Source: Aquarana catesbeiana (taxonomy: Eukaryota > Chordata > Amphibia > Anura > Ranidae). Taken from it: a DNA stretch of 64,000 bases. The stretch lies in assembly GCF_042186555.1 (NCBI RefSeq), contig NC_133333.1, positions 66,967,555-67,031,554 on the forward strand, given 5' to 3'. A model generated the notes under the pieces. It saw only the letters and a program-made list of their open reading frames with translations. It did no database searches and had not been told where the DNA came from. This document shows positions 21,973 to 32,559 of this stretch, in pieces (position 1 is the first letter of the stretch; the number at the start of each line of letters is the position of its first letter). A program made the position numbers and the translations under genes.

Positions 21973-23320
21973 CTAGGTTAGATGGATATTCTTGGTATTA
22001 CTATTCAACCTGGACATGAACAACTGGAGACTAATTAAGTCTCCATCCCAGACCATGAACAGGTCATCTATGTATCTTTGGTAGCAGACCAGTTGAGCTG
22101 GTCTGCCACCAAAGATAAAATCCTCTTCCCAATGTGCCATGAACAAGTTGGCAACGCTCGGCGCAAAACGAGCGCCCATGGCGACACCAAGGATTTGCAA
22201 GAAAAATTTTCCATCATACCAAAAGTAATTCCTAGTTAAACAGAACTCTAATGCTCGCATAATAAAATTACACAGTTGGGGGGAGAGATTGGATTTATCA
22301 AGTGCCCATTGGACAGAACGGATGGCATCAGTATGTCCAATGATAGTGTAAAGAGAGCCAACATCGGCTGTCACCAGTAAACTATTTTCACTGAAGGTTA
22401 AATTTTCAACGATATTAATAATATGTTTTGTATCCTTCAGGAAAGCTGGAGTGGTGGTAACTACTCCAGGCTTCAGGAAAAAGTCAATATACTGACCCAG
22501 ACGTGCGGAGACCGACTCTATACCATTCACAATGGGGTCTCCCAGGTGGTGCCTGGAGATCCTTGTGAATTTTAGGTAAAAAATATATGATCGGCCTCCT
22601 ACACGCACTTGGATTCAGATATGACGCCTCTTTTTTGTTCAACACTCCAGTGGTTTTACCTGAGGTGATAAGTATCTCCAATTCATTCTTGAACTGGAGA
22701 ACAGGATCTTTGCTAAGAATCTGGTAAGTTTTTCTATCTAAAAGCAATCGATCCATTTCACTCTGGTAATAGGATTTACTCATAACCACTAGTCCGCCCC
22801 CCTTATCGGCAGGTCTGATCACTACATTTTTTTCCAGTAAACTAATGCCCTTTTTGAGAAAGGAGGGATCCCCGACTTTTCTTACTTTTAGGTCTTCTAA
22901 ATCACTAGCCACCATGTTTTTAAAGACCTCTATATGTCTATGATTATTTTTTGGGGGATTGAACACTGATTTGTTGGCTAAGTTAGAGTGTATACCTGTG
23001 TTGACAATGGGTGGGCCGCAAACTGACCTTTCCCCAGGTTTAGAGAGGAAATATCTCTTAATATTTAAAGATCTTACAAACATTTGTAGACTAATATAGG
23101 TTTTGAATTTGTTAAGGTTACAGGCTGGAGCAAATTTGAAACCTTTATCCAAAACTCGTATTTCATCTTCAGAGAGATCCACCCCACTGATATTAAATAT
23201 ACCCGTACCTAGTGGGATTTTAATCTTTTTTGATTTTCGTCCAGCTCTTCTCCCTCTCTTTGTCTGCGTTTTCCCCCTTGTCTGTTTCCGGACGGGGTAA
23301 AATCTCCTTGATCCGGCCAT
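21973..23320 (-). pseudogene. PLE-2 reverse transcriptase domain
   Basis: From 23320 the frame gives RPADKGGGLVVM, YFLPKIHKD and GRP. A frameshift near 22590 leads to a second frame with VTADVGSLYT (first catalytic Asp), GVAMGARFAPSVANLFM and RYIDDLFMVW (catalytic pair). Apart from the shift and the TAG at its end, the domain is complete, making this the best preserved PLE polymerase in the window. Confidence 0.9.
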
Positions 23321-23971
23321 TGGGGTTGGGGGTTCCCTAAAAAATGATTCTGATAATAAGTATTATCCTGAGAGAGGGGAGTGAATCTATTTTTTAACGC
23401 AATGGGAGATCTAGCATATTGTTGGTCATAATTATCATATTGAGAACTGTGATATGGATACTGTTCTCTATAGGGGAAAATATCAGAATTCCTACCTCTG
23501 GGGGGGCGTGCTGGCCTCCAATCTACGTTCTTGGTTATACTGGGGTGGTTGCTGATAATAGCTAGCTCTATCCCCACCTCTCCTAGAGGAATTACCCCTA
23601 CCTTTTTCATTATTATTATTATTCCCAGTCTGTCTCTTGGGGATAGCTCCCCAGGAAATAGGTTCAACCTGCTGGGAGGAGTGGAAATTGGATCTCGGGG
23701 TATCAGGAGGTAATAAATTTACCTTCTGAGTGATGGTATTTTCCGATGGCTGAGACGAGGTTTGAATTTTAGATTGCCATTTAAAAATATCTCCTCTAGA
23801 GAAATCACCTGAATCCCTGATAAATTTGTTTCGTTTTTTCTCTTGAGTCTCTTTATCCCACTTCAACATTTTGGTTTTAAGTTCTCCTGATAATCTAGAG
23901 AAATCTGTGGAATTCTGAGCAGGTTCTAATGAATTTTTTAGTTCAGTAATTTGTTGGTTAATCAATACCAT
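23209..23971 (-). pseudogene. PLE-2 N-terminal region (coiled-coil and Asn/Gln/Tyr-rich)
   Basis: The first ATG after the 5' border (minus 23971) opens a frame with heptad-like helices (MVLINQQITELKNSL). It then becomes a low-complexity stretch rich in Asn, Gln, Tyr, Arg and Gly, with a frameshift near 23520 and another near 23300. Such flexible N-termini precede the RT in several vertebrate PLEs; a role in RNA binding would be inference. Confidence 0.65.
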
Positions 23972-24033
23972 TTTTTTCTTTTTTCTAGTTAAAAGAAATT
24001 CTAATAATTCCTGACCTTTGTTATTAAAAAACA

Positions 24034-24488
24034 AACCTGCCACTGCCACCTGCCACTGAGGTACCGCACATTCGACAAATTCTCTAAAGGGGACAGAGAC
24101 TACCAGCTGAAAAGGCAGCACTTGAAGTGCTAGCAATTTAGCCAAACTAGCATTCAGCCACTGAGCATGTGGATGGCTGGGACCAAATTTCTTTCGGCGG
24201 TTTAGCAACTGGGGTAGGGAAATTTGCCTGCTACAATTGGATGTTGGTGTACCGCTAGCAGATTGTCCGGAAGTGCTTGGAACACCTAATTCTACACCTT
24301 CATTCCTCTCAATGCAGGTCTCTGAGAGGACTGAAGTTATAGTGAGGTTGGAGATCCCAGTTGATGAGGAGCAAGGAGAGGTACGCCTTGTTCTTTGGTG
24401 TGGGTCTTTTTTGTACTGTTGCCAACGTACTGCATGGGAGCTCGACATATGTCTGGTCAAGCATGTGGTGCCCAAGTGGCTACTGTTT
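24034..24488 (-). pseudogene. hAT-1 fragment: BED finger end and N-terminal region
   Basis: On the minus strand it reads GTTCLTRHMSSSH, the His half of a BED zinc finger. A Ser/Thr-rich linker (SVLSETCIERNEG) follows, then the conserved HPHAQWLNASLAKLLALQ and ECAVPQWQV. It matches hAT-2 at 61010-61390. The upstream Cys half of the finger lies at 27042-27120, beyond the 24489-27027 insertion. Confidence 0.88.
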
Positions 24489-24751
24489 ACAATATACCCT
24501 ATACAATAAGTTCATTTTGCAGTTATGATGCCCTCTGATATATATGCATCCTTGCAGACATTTTCCAGACACAATGTTAAGGAGCTAAGTGGAGACCGCA
24601 GTGAGAAATACCCCTATCCAGTCCGTGCTGATCCTCCGGATGTTCCCCTATTGTGGCCTTTGTTTTGTTCCGCCTCCTCAGCTCCCGAGCTGGATGCATT
24701 ACACTGCTGCCATCTTGATATCCAGCGTTTGGCGATTCATCTCAGACTCCG

Positions 24752-24852
24752 GTAAGTATGAGGTCTCTGCATCAGGCCTCTCTTGCTAATCATTCCATCT
24801 GCCCCTATTTACCAACCACATACATTTATTGATCTTATTACTTACATTGCAG
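24752..24852 (+). other. Intron-like segment in the repeat unit
   Basis: A strong donor (CG|GTAAGTATG) and a branch/pyrimidine region ending TTACATTGCAG|AT frame about 101 bp just upstream of the hammerhead. Introns in terminal-repeat leaders are known in some PLEs. The second unit has the same signals at 26431-26531. Confidence 0.5.
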
Positions 24853-24865
24853 ATACAACATTTGT

Positions 24866-24923
24866 GCATCCGCCCCTGAAGAGCGAGCAGGGTCTCGCGA
24901 AATGCATAGGGCTTTATTGATGC
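24866..24923 (+). ncRNA. Hammerhead ribozyme, complete type I fold (copy 1)
   Basis: Helix I outer GCATC (24866-24870) pairs with GATGC (24919-24923), and inner GCCC (24872-24875) pairs with GGGC (24909-24912). The core box is CTGAAGA (24876-24882). Helix II is GCGAG with CTCGC around CAGGGT, five perfect pairs. GAAA lies at 24899-24902. The palindrome ATGCAT (24902-24907) forms helix III, and A24908 is the expected cleavage-site residue. Every core nucleotide required of a hammerhead is present, and the helix I internal loop could contact the helix II loop. Cleavage would fall just after 24908. Confidence 0.88.
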
Positions 24924-25349
24924 TTATTTTATGCCGGTACATGCTGGGTATTATTGATGTCTGCATTATGTTTACATACTTCCCTGTCCACATGTATGTA
25001 CATTTTATCATCTTATTTTGTATGTGTACTTACTGACCCAGCAATTTTCAAGTTTTATTGTTGCTCATTGATGTATAACATTTGTAATAAATCTTTGTAT
25101 ATTTACGTTCATCTGTGTTGTGTACATTGGCTATTATGCCTGGTAACTCACAATCATTGTTGTTACCGCTCAGTTACATAACATTTTGAAATGAATAAAT
25201 TGATTTTGTTTCAGTGTTCACTGTGGACATTGGCTAAACCTCTCTCACCTCATCTAAAGTCCCAGGGCTATTTTTCTTGTTTTTTTGTGCACTATTAGGG
25301 ATGGAGGTGTCAGAGGGGTCACACCAGACCTTAATCTTCCTTTTTTTGA

Positions 25350-26176
25350 TTGAACCCGGGTGGAAGACACCCATTCAGCCCACACACTGGTCTGTTGTTA
25401 CCATTAGCCTTTGTCCATATTACATCTAGTGTATTATCACTCTTTGGCCAGTTATATTTGCATACTGCTCCCAGGGGGCCTTGCTGGGCTGAGCTGTTCC
25501 CCTTTCGCTGGTGGTCTTTTGTGGCGGTGGTTTTCATCCAGCTCGGGGGCTGCGATGTGCATAGGGGAGCTCTGTCATTGATCTCTTGCTGTCCTCTCCT
25601 GTCTGTTGACAGGGGTGGCCACCTGCACATCGGCGCCATGTTTTCCACGCCCATACACTGACGTCTCCCTGAGGTAACTCAGGTGTGGGCTGTGTGGGTC
25701 ATCCCGGACGGTTGGGTGGTTGTTGCATCTGTGCACCCCCCTTTGATGGTGGATGTCTTTTGGGCGCCCATGCGTCACCGCCCGTACATGATGCTGGGGG
25801 TGTAGCCTTCGGGGTCTTGTGGGTATATCTGGACGTTCAGCACGGTTGGGATTCTGATTCATTACTTGGCGATTGGATAGAGCTGTCACATCTCTAAGAA
25901 GAAACTGACAACCATTGGATGTTTTTCACTCCTATTGAGGTACAACTTTTTTACTTTCCTGACACCCATTGGGTTTGTTACATTGCTTTTATACACATGT
26001 AATACTATATCATTCTACATTGCCCCGTAGTCTCTCTGCCCATACCAGTTTTATAACTATGCATTCATGCATTTACTATATTCCATATCCCAGTTAGTTT
26101 GTTCATACCAAGATACTCTTATAACCTTAATTCACTCACTTACATCTTTATGTATATATAAATTAAAGCTTAGAAC
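25350..26176. other. Unique middle of the tandem hammerhead element
   Basis: These 827 bp hold no recognisable protein on either strand. The first 500 bp are GC-richer, with several short palindromic words (CTGTTGACAGGG). The last 200 bp are AT-rich. Together with one repeat it completes the 1,679-bp unit. Confidence 0.6.
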
Positions 26177-27028
26177 CCTATACAATAAGTTCATTTTGCA
26201 GTTATGATGCCCTCTGATATATATGCATCCTTGCAGACATTTTCCAGACACAATGTTAAGGAGCTAAGTGGAGACCGCAGTGAGAAATACCCCTATCCAG
26301 TCCGTGCTGATCCTCCGGATGTTCCCCTATTGTAGCCTTTGTTTTGTTCCGCCTCCTCAGCTCCCGAGCTGGATGCATTAGACTGCTGCCATCTTGATAT
26401 CCAGCGTTTGGCGATTCATCTCAGACTCCGGTAAGTATGAGGTCTCTGCATCAGGCCTCTCTTGCTAATCATTCCATCTGCCCCCATTTACCAACCACAT
26501 ACATTTATTGATCTTATTACTTACATTGCAGATACAACATTTGTGCATCCGCCCCTGAAGAGCGAGCAGGGTCTCGCGAAATGCATAGGGCTTTATTGAT
26601 GCTTATTTTATGCCGGTACATGCTGGGTATTATTGATGTCTGCATTATGTTTACATACTTCCCTGTCCACATGTATGTACATTTTATCATCTTATTTTGT
26701 ATGTGTACTTACTGACCCAGCAATTTTCAAGTTTTATTGTTGCTCATTGATGTATAACATTTGTAATAAATCTTTGTATATTTACGTTCATCTGTGTTGT
26801 GTACATTGGCTATTATGTCTGGTAACTCACAATCATTGTTGTTACCGCTCAGTTACATAACATTTTGAAATGAATAAATTGATTTTGTTTCAGTGTTCAC
26901 TGTGGACATTGGCTAAACCTCTCTCACCTCATCTAAAGTCCCAGGGCTATTTTTCTTGTTTTTTTGTGCACTATTAGGGATGGAGGTGTCAGAGGGGTCA
27001 CACCAGACCTTAATCTTCCTTTTTTTGA
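26177..27028 (+). repeat. Direct repeat A' (852 bp)
   Basis: This is the second copy of 24498-25349. It ends exactly at the right-hand target-site duplication. Confidence 0.92.
26545..26602 (+). ncRNA. Hammerhead ribozyme, complete type I fold (copy 2)
   Basis: It is identical to copy 1, with all core boxes and helices in place and the predicted cleavage site after 26587. Cleavage at both copies would release a 1,679-nt RNA. Confidence 0.88.
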
Positions 27029-27408
27029 GTGGCTACTGTTTTGGCCACGCTTGTTACGCCTCAGACATATGTTGCAAACAGCAATGGTGCGATCTGCTGC
27101 ACATGTCTCAAAAAAGGCCCACACCAAAGAAATTTTGGAAAAACGCGCGGAGTCAGTAGCGCCCAGCACATGCACATGTGTGATGCAGTCGATTGCCTGC
27201 CCTTAAGCTGGCCCCAGGAGGGCATCCTGCTTCATTGGACATGTGCCTCCTCCTCCTCCTCTCTTCTATCTGGCACCCACGTAAAGTCAGTGACCTCATC
27301 ATCCCCTCCCTCCTCGCCACTGGAGCAAACCTAGCAGTATGCTGAAGCTTGGGGAACATGACTGCCAGTTTCTTGTCCTTCTTGGGCACCGCTTCTCTCT
27401 GGGCTCAC
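27028..27408 (-). pseudogene. hAT-1 fragment: BED finger start and upstream acidic region
   Basis: On the minus strand SLVWAFFE...AVCNICLRRNKRG supplies the aromatic start and the Cys pair of a BED zinc finger, a DNA-binding module of hAT transposases. Upstream are stops and acidic runs (EEEEEAHV, DDEVTDF). The fragment ends at 27408, where ERV-3 is inserted; its continuation lies at 45904. Confidence 0.75.
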
Positions 27409-27851
27409 TGAAGACATATTTAGCTTAACTGCATCCATTTTATAATAATCAGCTTCCATTTTGTTTCTTCTGTCCTCCATTTGAAGAACAGCTATATACA
27501 CGCATTGCTTACTGTTAAGTTTTATTTCTCATGTTTCTGCTAAGTTACTTCCCAGTTCTTAGAAATCATGTGACTTTTTATCAATGAGATAACAAACTTA
27601 GTTTCACTTTTGTCATAGACTATGCCTTTGTCTTATTGGATAATTTGTATGACGTACAGAAGGGTTGAACCTTCTGATAATTTTTTTATTGTTTGTATAA
27701 ATACTAATGCTGAACAATTACACATCAGATTTACTCTGACAGACCTTGCCATTGTCTGGTGTCTTGTGTCTTAATGGGTTAATCTCCAGGCCTGCGGGAA
27801 TTAGAAGTCACACTTTATGCAGACATATCGAGGGTCTATCTACCCCTAGAC
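27409..27851 (+). repeat. ERV-3 5' LTR, main part
   Basis: It begins TGAAGACATATTTAGC and matches the 3' LTR at 45445-45885. It is cut at 27851 by a hAT MITE; the next 14 bp are at 29274-29287 and the last bases (TAACA) at 36035-36039. The 27844-27851 bases are one copy of the MITE's target duplication. Confidence 0.9.
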
Positions 27852-29265
27852 CAGTGGTGGCCTGTCCATAGGGAGCGCATGGGCGCCGCCCCCCTCTAGG
27901 CATCCACAAGAAAAAAAATGTAAAAAAAAAAGTTTTTTTTAATACTGGCCCTTTAAAAAAAATGAAAAAAAAGGTCTTTAAGTGTACTGTGTTTGGACGC
28001 CGGACGCAGTGCACTTATACGAAGCGCCACATCTATGCAATCACGAGATTGCAGCCGTGGTGCTGCATTTGCGGGCATTTGGCCCACCTTGCGGTGTTTT
28101 CTGAAGCGCCGAGTAGCTTCCGCCCGGCCTTAGTAATATATAATACAGGCGCCAGGCGGAAGCTACTCTGTGCTTCAGATTTGATGGACATTTGACCTGA
28201 GTTAGATGTCACTTCCTGTTTCTTTCTCCCATTGCGCCCAAGAGAGGAAACAGAAAGTATGCCGCTTCATCGCCGCTGCCAGCGGAAGGAGACATTGCAG
28301 GAGAGGACAACAGCAAGGTAAATACCGGGGGGTTTGAAGTGACAGAGGCTGCATTTAATGGGACACAGGCATGCTGGATTTAATGGGACACAGGCATGCT
28401 GCATTTGGGGGAACAGAGGCTGCATTTGGGGGGGCAGAGGCTGCATTTGGAGGACACAGGCATGCTGCATTTGGGAGGACAGGGGCTGCATTTGGGGGGA
28501 CAGAGGCTGCATTTGGGGGGACAGAGGCTGCATTTGGGGGGACAGAGGCTGCATTTGGGGGACACAGGCTGCATTTGGGGGACAGAGGCTGCATTTGGGG
28601 AGACAGAGGCTGCATTTGGGGGGGACAGAGGCTGCATTTGGGGGGGACAGAGGCTGCATTTGGGGGGACAGAGGCTGCATTTGGTGGGACAGAGGCTGCA
28701 TTTGGTGGGACAAAGGCTGCATTTGATGTGACACAGGCTGCATTTGATGTGACACAGGCTGCATGTAAGGAGGGACTCCGCTGGGGGCACCTGATGTAAG
28801 GACGGACTCTGCTGGGAATGCCTGATGGCATCTGGTTGTAGGCGACGTGGCTAGTGACACGCTCAGGGCTCCCACTGATTCTGCATTATGGTGAGTTGAA
28901 TGATTTAATTTTATATTACAATGTAATAATAGAAATAATGCGCTTCAATCATCCTGACACCATAACAACCATGGTGCCGGGATGATTGAAGTGCTAACAC
29001 CAGGTGTTTGGAGTATCTTTATCTGCTGATAAACTTTCTAGAATACACATATTTCTATTGTTGTGTAGGATCTGGGCCTGCTGTCCCTCCATCCCTCTCT
29101 CCCTCTCCCTCCATCCCTCATTCATATCAGACGCTAACCACACCACCTTAGAGCCACGCCCACTATTTCACTGAAACTACGCCCATTTTCACCAAGTGGG
29201 AGGGGTCAAATAGGGAGGGCGGGGTCTGGCGCCCCTCCATCCTAAAACTTCACCAGCCGCCACTG
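27852..29265. mobile_element. Non-autonomous hAT element (MITE-like) with internal minisatellite
   Basis: The ends are CAGTGGTGGCC... and ...GGCGGCCACTG-type inverted repeats (left CAGTGGTGGC, right GCCGCCACTG). The target duplication is the 8-bp CCCTAGAC (27844-27851 and 29266-29273), which is diagnostic of hAT. No transposase is visible; the centre holds a 21-bp tandem array. It lies inside the ERV-3 5' LTR. Confidence 0.88.
28340..28765. repeat. 21-bp minisatellite (CAGAGGCTGCATTTGGGGGGA-like)
   Basis: About 20 head-to-tail units vary from 20 to about 33 bp through G-run length and small inserts (for example CACAGGCATGCTG). The Cys/Pro- or Gly-rich frames on both strands follow from the period being near a multiple of three. 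Confidence 0.92.
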
Positions 29266-29882
29266 CCCTAGACCATCCACATCCTAATGCCCTGTACACA
29301 CGATCGGACATTGATCGGACATTCTGACAACAAAATCCATGGATTTTTTCCGATGGATGTTGGCTCAAACTTGTTTTGCATACACACGGTCGCACAAAGT
29401 TGTCAGAATTGCCGATCGCCAAGAACGCGGTCAGGTATACCATGTACGACGAGACTATAAAAGGGCAGTTCAGAACCAAGCGCGGCACCCTTTGTGCTCC
29501 TTTTGCTAATCTCGTGTTAGTAAAAGTTTGGTAAGAGACGATACACACTTTTTCAGAATCGTGGCTTTCAGATCATTTTCTGCTGTTCAGTTTGTGCTTG
29601 TGGGTTTGTATCTGGTCTTCAGTGCGTGCAGCGAGTACAATTGACTTGTCATTGTGGTCGTGTTCATTCGTTACTGATTTTCAGGTCACTCTTCACAGGC
29701 CTTGCTGTTCTTCAGTGCATTCTGTTACTTCATTCTGAGCAGCCGACCATTTTCTAGCCACGTTGCGTATACGTACTCCTCGTAGAGTTCATGCTGTGCG
29801 GGGGATTGGTGTTGGGGTCCTTACTTTGACACAAGCCCAGTCCATGAACAGGGCGGGGAGGAGTTCATAGACCAAGAATTAG

Positions 29883-31735
29883 TTGTTCCAGCGTGACCAG
29901 TTCTTTCACATGCCTTTGCTCCTTGAGATCCGTGAGAATAATCCTGATGATTTCAGGAACTTTCTCCGGATGACAGACCCCGTATTTCACCATTTGTTGG
30001 CTTTGCTGACCCCTTATATCAGCAGGCAGGATACCTGCATGAGGCAAGCCATCACTCCGGAGCAGAGGCTAGTAGCCGCCCTGTGGTACTTGGCGACAGG
30101 GAAAAGCCTGCAGGACCTTAAGTTCTTGACAGGCATCTCCCCCCAGGCTCTGGGGATCATTATCCCAGAGACCTGTTCTGCCATCATCCAGGTCCTGCAG
30201 AAGGAGTATATTAAGGTAAGATTTTTATCCTTTAACATCACATTTTATTGTATTTAATGTTTGATAATGTATTGTATTTCTTTCCTCATTCCCTAATTAC
30301 CATGATTGTAATATGCTGTGAATGTCCCCTTTGTCCTCATGCATGCTGGATTTTTAATTAATTTTTTTTGTCCTTCATACATATTTGCCTTCACTTACCT
30401 CCCCAGCATGCTCTCCTGGGCCTATATTCACCTTGTGTAGTCACTTAACAATGTATTTTGTCAGCTCCATAGTAGTGCTTTACCTAAACACCCCCTAAAA
30501 TGTGTAAAATTGTGATTTGTGCTTTAAATTCAGAGTGCCAGAGGCTTTTTTTTTTGGTGTCCCAAAATCATTTGGAACCCTCTCTCCCCCCAACTGCTAA
30601 CTCTTGATACCAATCCTCTATCTGCTGACTTTGCCAAACCCATACACACTATACCCACCTCTTTTGTGGTCAGATTTATGGATGAATTCCCCAAAGCATG
30701 TAGTGCAAGGGCCTGCCTGTATACTTTCAAATACTACTGTTTAAAGTTTTTGTATCCTATTATTATCTTGATAGGTAATAGCAGAATGTAAAAATGTGCT
30801 AAAATGTGTACAGTGTGTATTTTTCTCTTTGTATTATGACACTTCTTACCTGTCTAGTGGCCTGCCAATAGTGTAAAGTAAGGAGGGGCTGACCAAGTAT
30901 TTAGGCATTAATCTCTCAATGAAGTGGAGAGGGTTACCTGTCCAAAACATCTCCCCCCCTCATAAAATTTTACAAATGGCCCATGGGGGGGGGGGATCTG
31001 ATAGGTGGACCTTATACCTTTGTCTTTAAATACTCCCTAAAGTAAATGTTATACTGATGTTGGCCAAGAATGTTTGTGTCTAAACTGCTTTCCATGTTTA
31101 TGTGCAAAATGATTAATTTATTTTTCTTGTTTGACTCCACAGTTTCCTTCCAACCCACAGGAATGGCAGACTGTGGCCTCCAACTTTGCCCAGCGGTGGG
31201 ACTTTCCTAACTGAGGAGGGGCAATTGATGGGAAACACGTCCACATCGTCCCACCACCCAACTCAGGGTCATACTATTATAATTATAAGGGGTTCAATAG
31301 TATTGTGATGTTGGCAGTGGTGTCGGCTACTTATGAGTTCCTGTATGTGGACATGGGGAAGAATGGCTGGATGTCAGATGGTGGAGTCATTGTCCAGACG
31401 GAGTTCTACAGGCGTCTCCAGAATGGCAGCTTGGATTTGCCACCTTCAGAAGACAGTGTGGAAGGACTCCCATTCATCTTCGTTGCGGATGAAGCACTTG
31501 CGCTGGGGGACCATCTTATGCGGCTATTCCCGATGAGGACCCTCACCCCGACCAGAGGGTTTTTAATTACCGGCTGGCCAGAGCCAGAATTCATGTAAAT
31601 GAACCAACCTTGACGGCGCTTTAAGCTGGCCGTCCTGGCTTGCCCCCCCTGAGTGCCCGCGAGGTCCGTCTAAGATACCTTGAATACTTTGCGGGTAGGG
31701 GGGCCATCAATATGCCAGACAATGTCTGAGACATT
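29883..31735 (+). pseudogene. HARBI1-type DDE transposase, two exons, inactivated
   Basis: Exon 1 (about 29890-30213) gives FQRDQFF...FRNFLRMTDPVFHHLL and SLQDLKFLTGIS, the N-terminal helix-turn-helix region of Harbinger nucleases. It ends at a GT donor (AAG|GTAAGA). Exon 2 starts after TTTGACTCCACAG at 31142 and carries GAIDGKHVHIVPP (first catalytic Asp) and FIFVADEALAL (second). A TGA stop sits just before GGAIDGKH (31212-31214). A frameshift near 31545 and a deletion remove the VENAFG region that normally supplies the catalytic Glu. The product would cut and paste this element with help from the Myb-like partner. Confidence 0.85.
30250..31140. other. Intron of the Harbinger transposase
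   Basis: AT-rich sequence between the donor at 30214 and the acceptor at 31141, with a C-rich patch near 30950 and a G run near 30985. Nothing coding is seen. Confidence 0.6.
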
Positions 31736-32342
31736 TTTTAAATAAAAAAAATAATTTTAACTACTTATTAATATTTGCTGACATTTACTGCTTGTGTTTC
31801 TTTTAGCTGACCCTGACTGAAATGTGGGTAGTCCTGAAAATGGCGTGATTGTGTAACATTAGAAAGCACTGTTGGGTGTTATTTACTAAAGGAAAATACA
31901 CTTTGCACTAAAAGTGCACTTGAGACTGCACTGAAACTGCACTTGTAGTGCAAAGTGGATTTGCCCTTAGGAAATAACCCCCATTGTCACAGAAAACACC
32001 AATTTTAACACAACAAAAGTTTTGGAGCATTGAAACAATAATCCATACATTCTTGATTATCAATCTTTTTAATACCAGCATAATCACATGTGCATTTAGA
32101 AAATGTTTTTAAAACAAACCAACATGTTTGTTGTATAACAATTTTTTGGGTCACATTAATAAAAGTAGAAATGTCCATTTAAGGTAAAACAGGCATGTTT
32201 AAAAGCAACAAGAAATACACAAATCTGGAACTTACAAAGTTCAACTTTGTTAGAAATTGAAGGCATGTCAGACATGAGTATTTATGAACTGTGTTTTATA
32301 TTGCGTTCAGATGGGGTGAAGTCACCCCTGGAAAAGCCAAAT

Positions 32343-32540
32343 TTTGAAGATGCACACAAATTGCCGAATGTCAACATGTGCTAGCTGCTATCACGGGGGA
32401 TTAAGGGACGTGTTTTGTGGGTGCAACCCCTTCATCTCAGCTACTTTATTATTGAGGAAGGGGTTGCACCCACAAAACGCCTACATTGATCTCCCGTGAT
32501 GGCAGATAGCACATGTTGACACAGTGTGTGCATCTTCAAA
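32343..32540. repeat. Long hairpin (about 85-90-bp arms)
   Basis: TTTTGAAGATGCACAC...CCCCTTC (32343-32433) is followed by a loop of about 23 bp and its inexact reverse complement (32457-32540). It lies between the transposase and the Myb-like gene, 20 bp from the Myb-like stop codon, and may be a small foldback insertion or a shared 3' end. Confidence 0.8.
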
Positions 32541-32559
32541 AAAAAGTAAGGGATTTGGA

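Larger units (their letters stand above)
19660..24033 (-). mobile_element. PLE-2: Penelope-like retroelement inserted in hAT-1
   Basis: The hAT peptide CAVPQWQV is interrupted at about 24034 and resumes as QVPKRQFF at about 19659. AACCTG flanks both sides (19654-19659 and 24034-24039), with a small extra duplication of CCTGCCACTG on the right. The minus-strand ORF spans 23971-20929. The 3' region (20928-19660) has no gene but includes a TATATATA run, a decayed hammerhead and an inexact repeat of GGATCCGA...TGTGAGGTCC near 20045 and 20117. Confidence 0.85.
24498..25349 (+). repeat. Direct repeat A (852 bp)
   Basis: It is colinear with 26177-27028 (offset 1,679), with about four substitutions noticed, for example near 24655, 24701, 24808 and 25139. 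Confidence 0.92.
24489..27027 (+). mobile_element. Non-coding PLE/retrozyme-like element: 1.5 tandem units with two hammerheads
   Basis: It is inserted in the hAT-1 BED-finger codons and flanked by the 14-bp duplication AGTGGCTACTGTTT (24475-24488 and 27028-27041). The order is repeat A (24498-25349), a unique middle (25350-26176), and repeat A' (26177-27028). The unit period is 1,679 bp. Each repeat holds an intron-like segment, a complete hammerhead and AATAAA signals. Neither strand contains an RT or any known protein. Only about four mismatches were seen by eye between the repeats, so it is young. The layout resembles PLE pseudo-LTRs and animal retrozymes. Confidence 0.75.

Noticed and set aside
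28340..28765. Regular array resembling a CRISPR array
   Set aside because: Units are contiguous with no unique spacers, in a vertebrate transposon context; it is a minisatellite.
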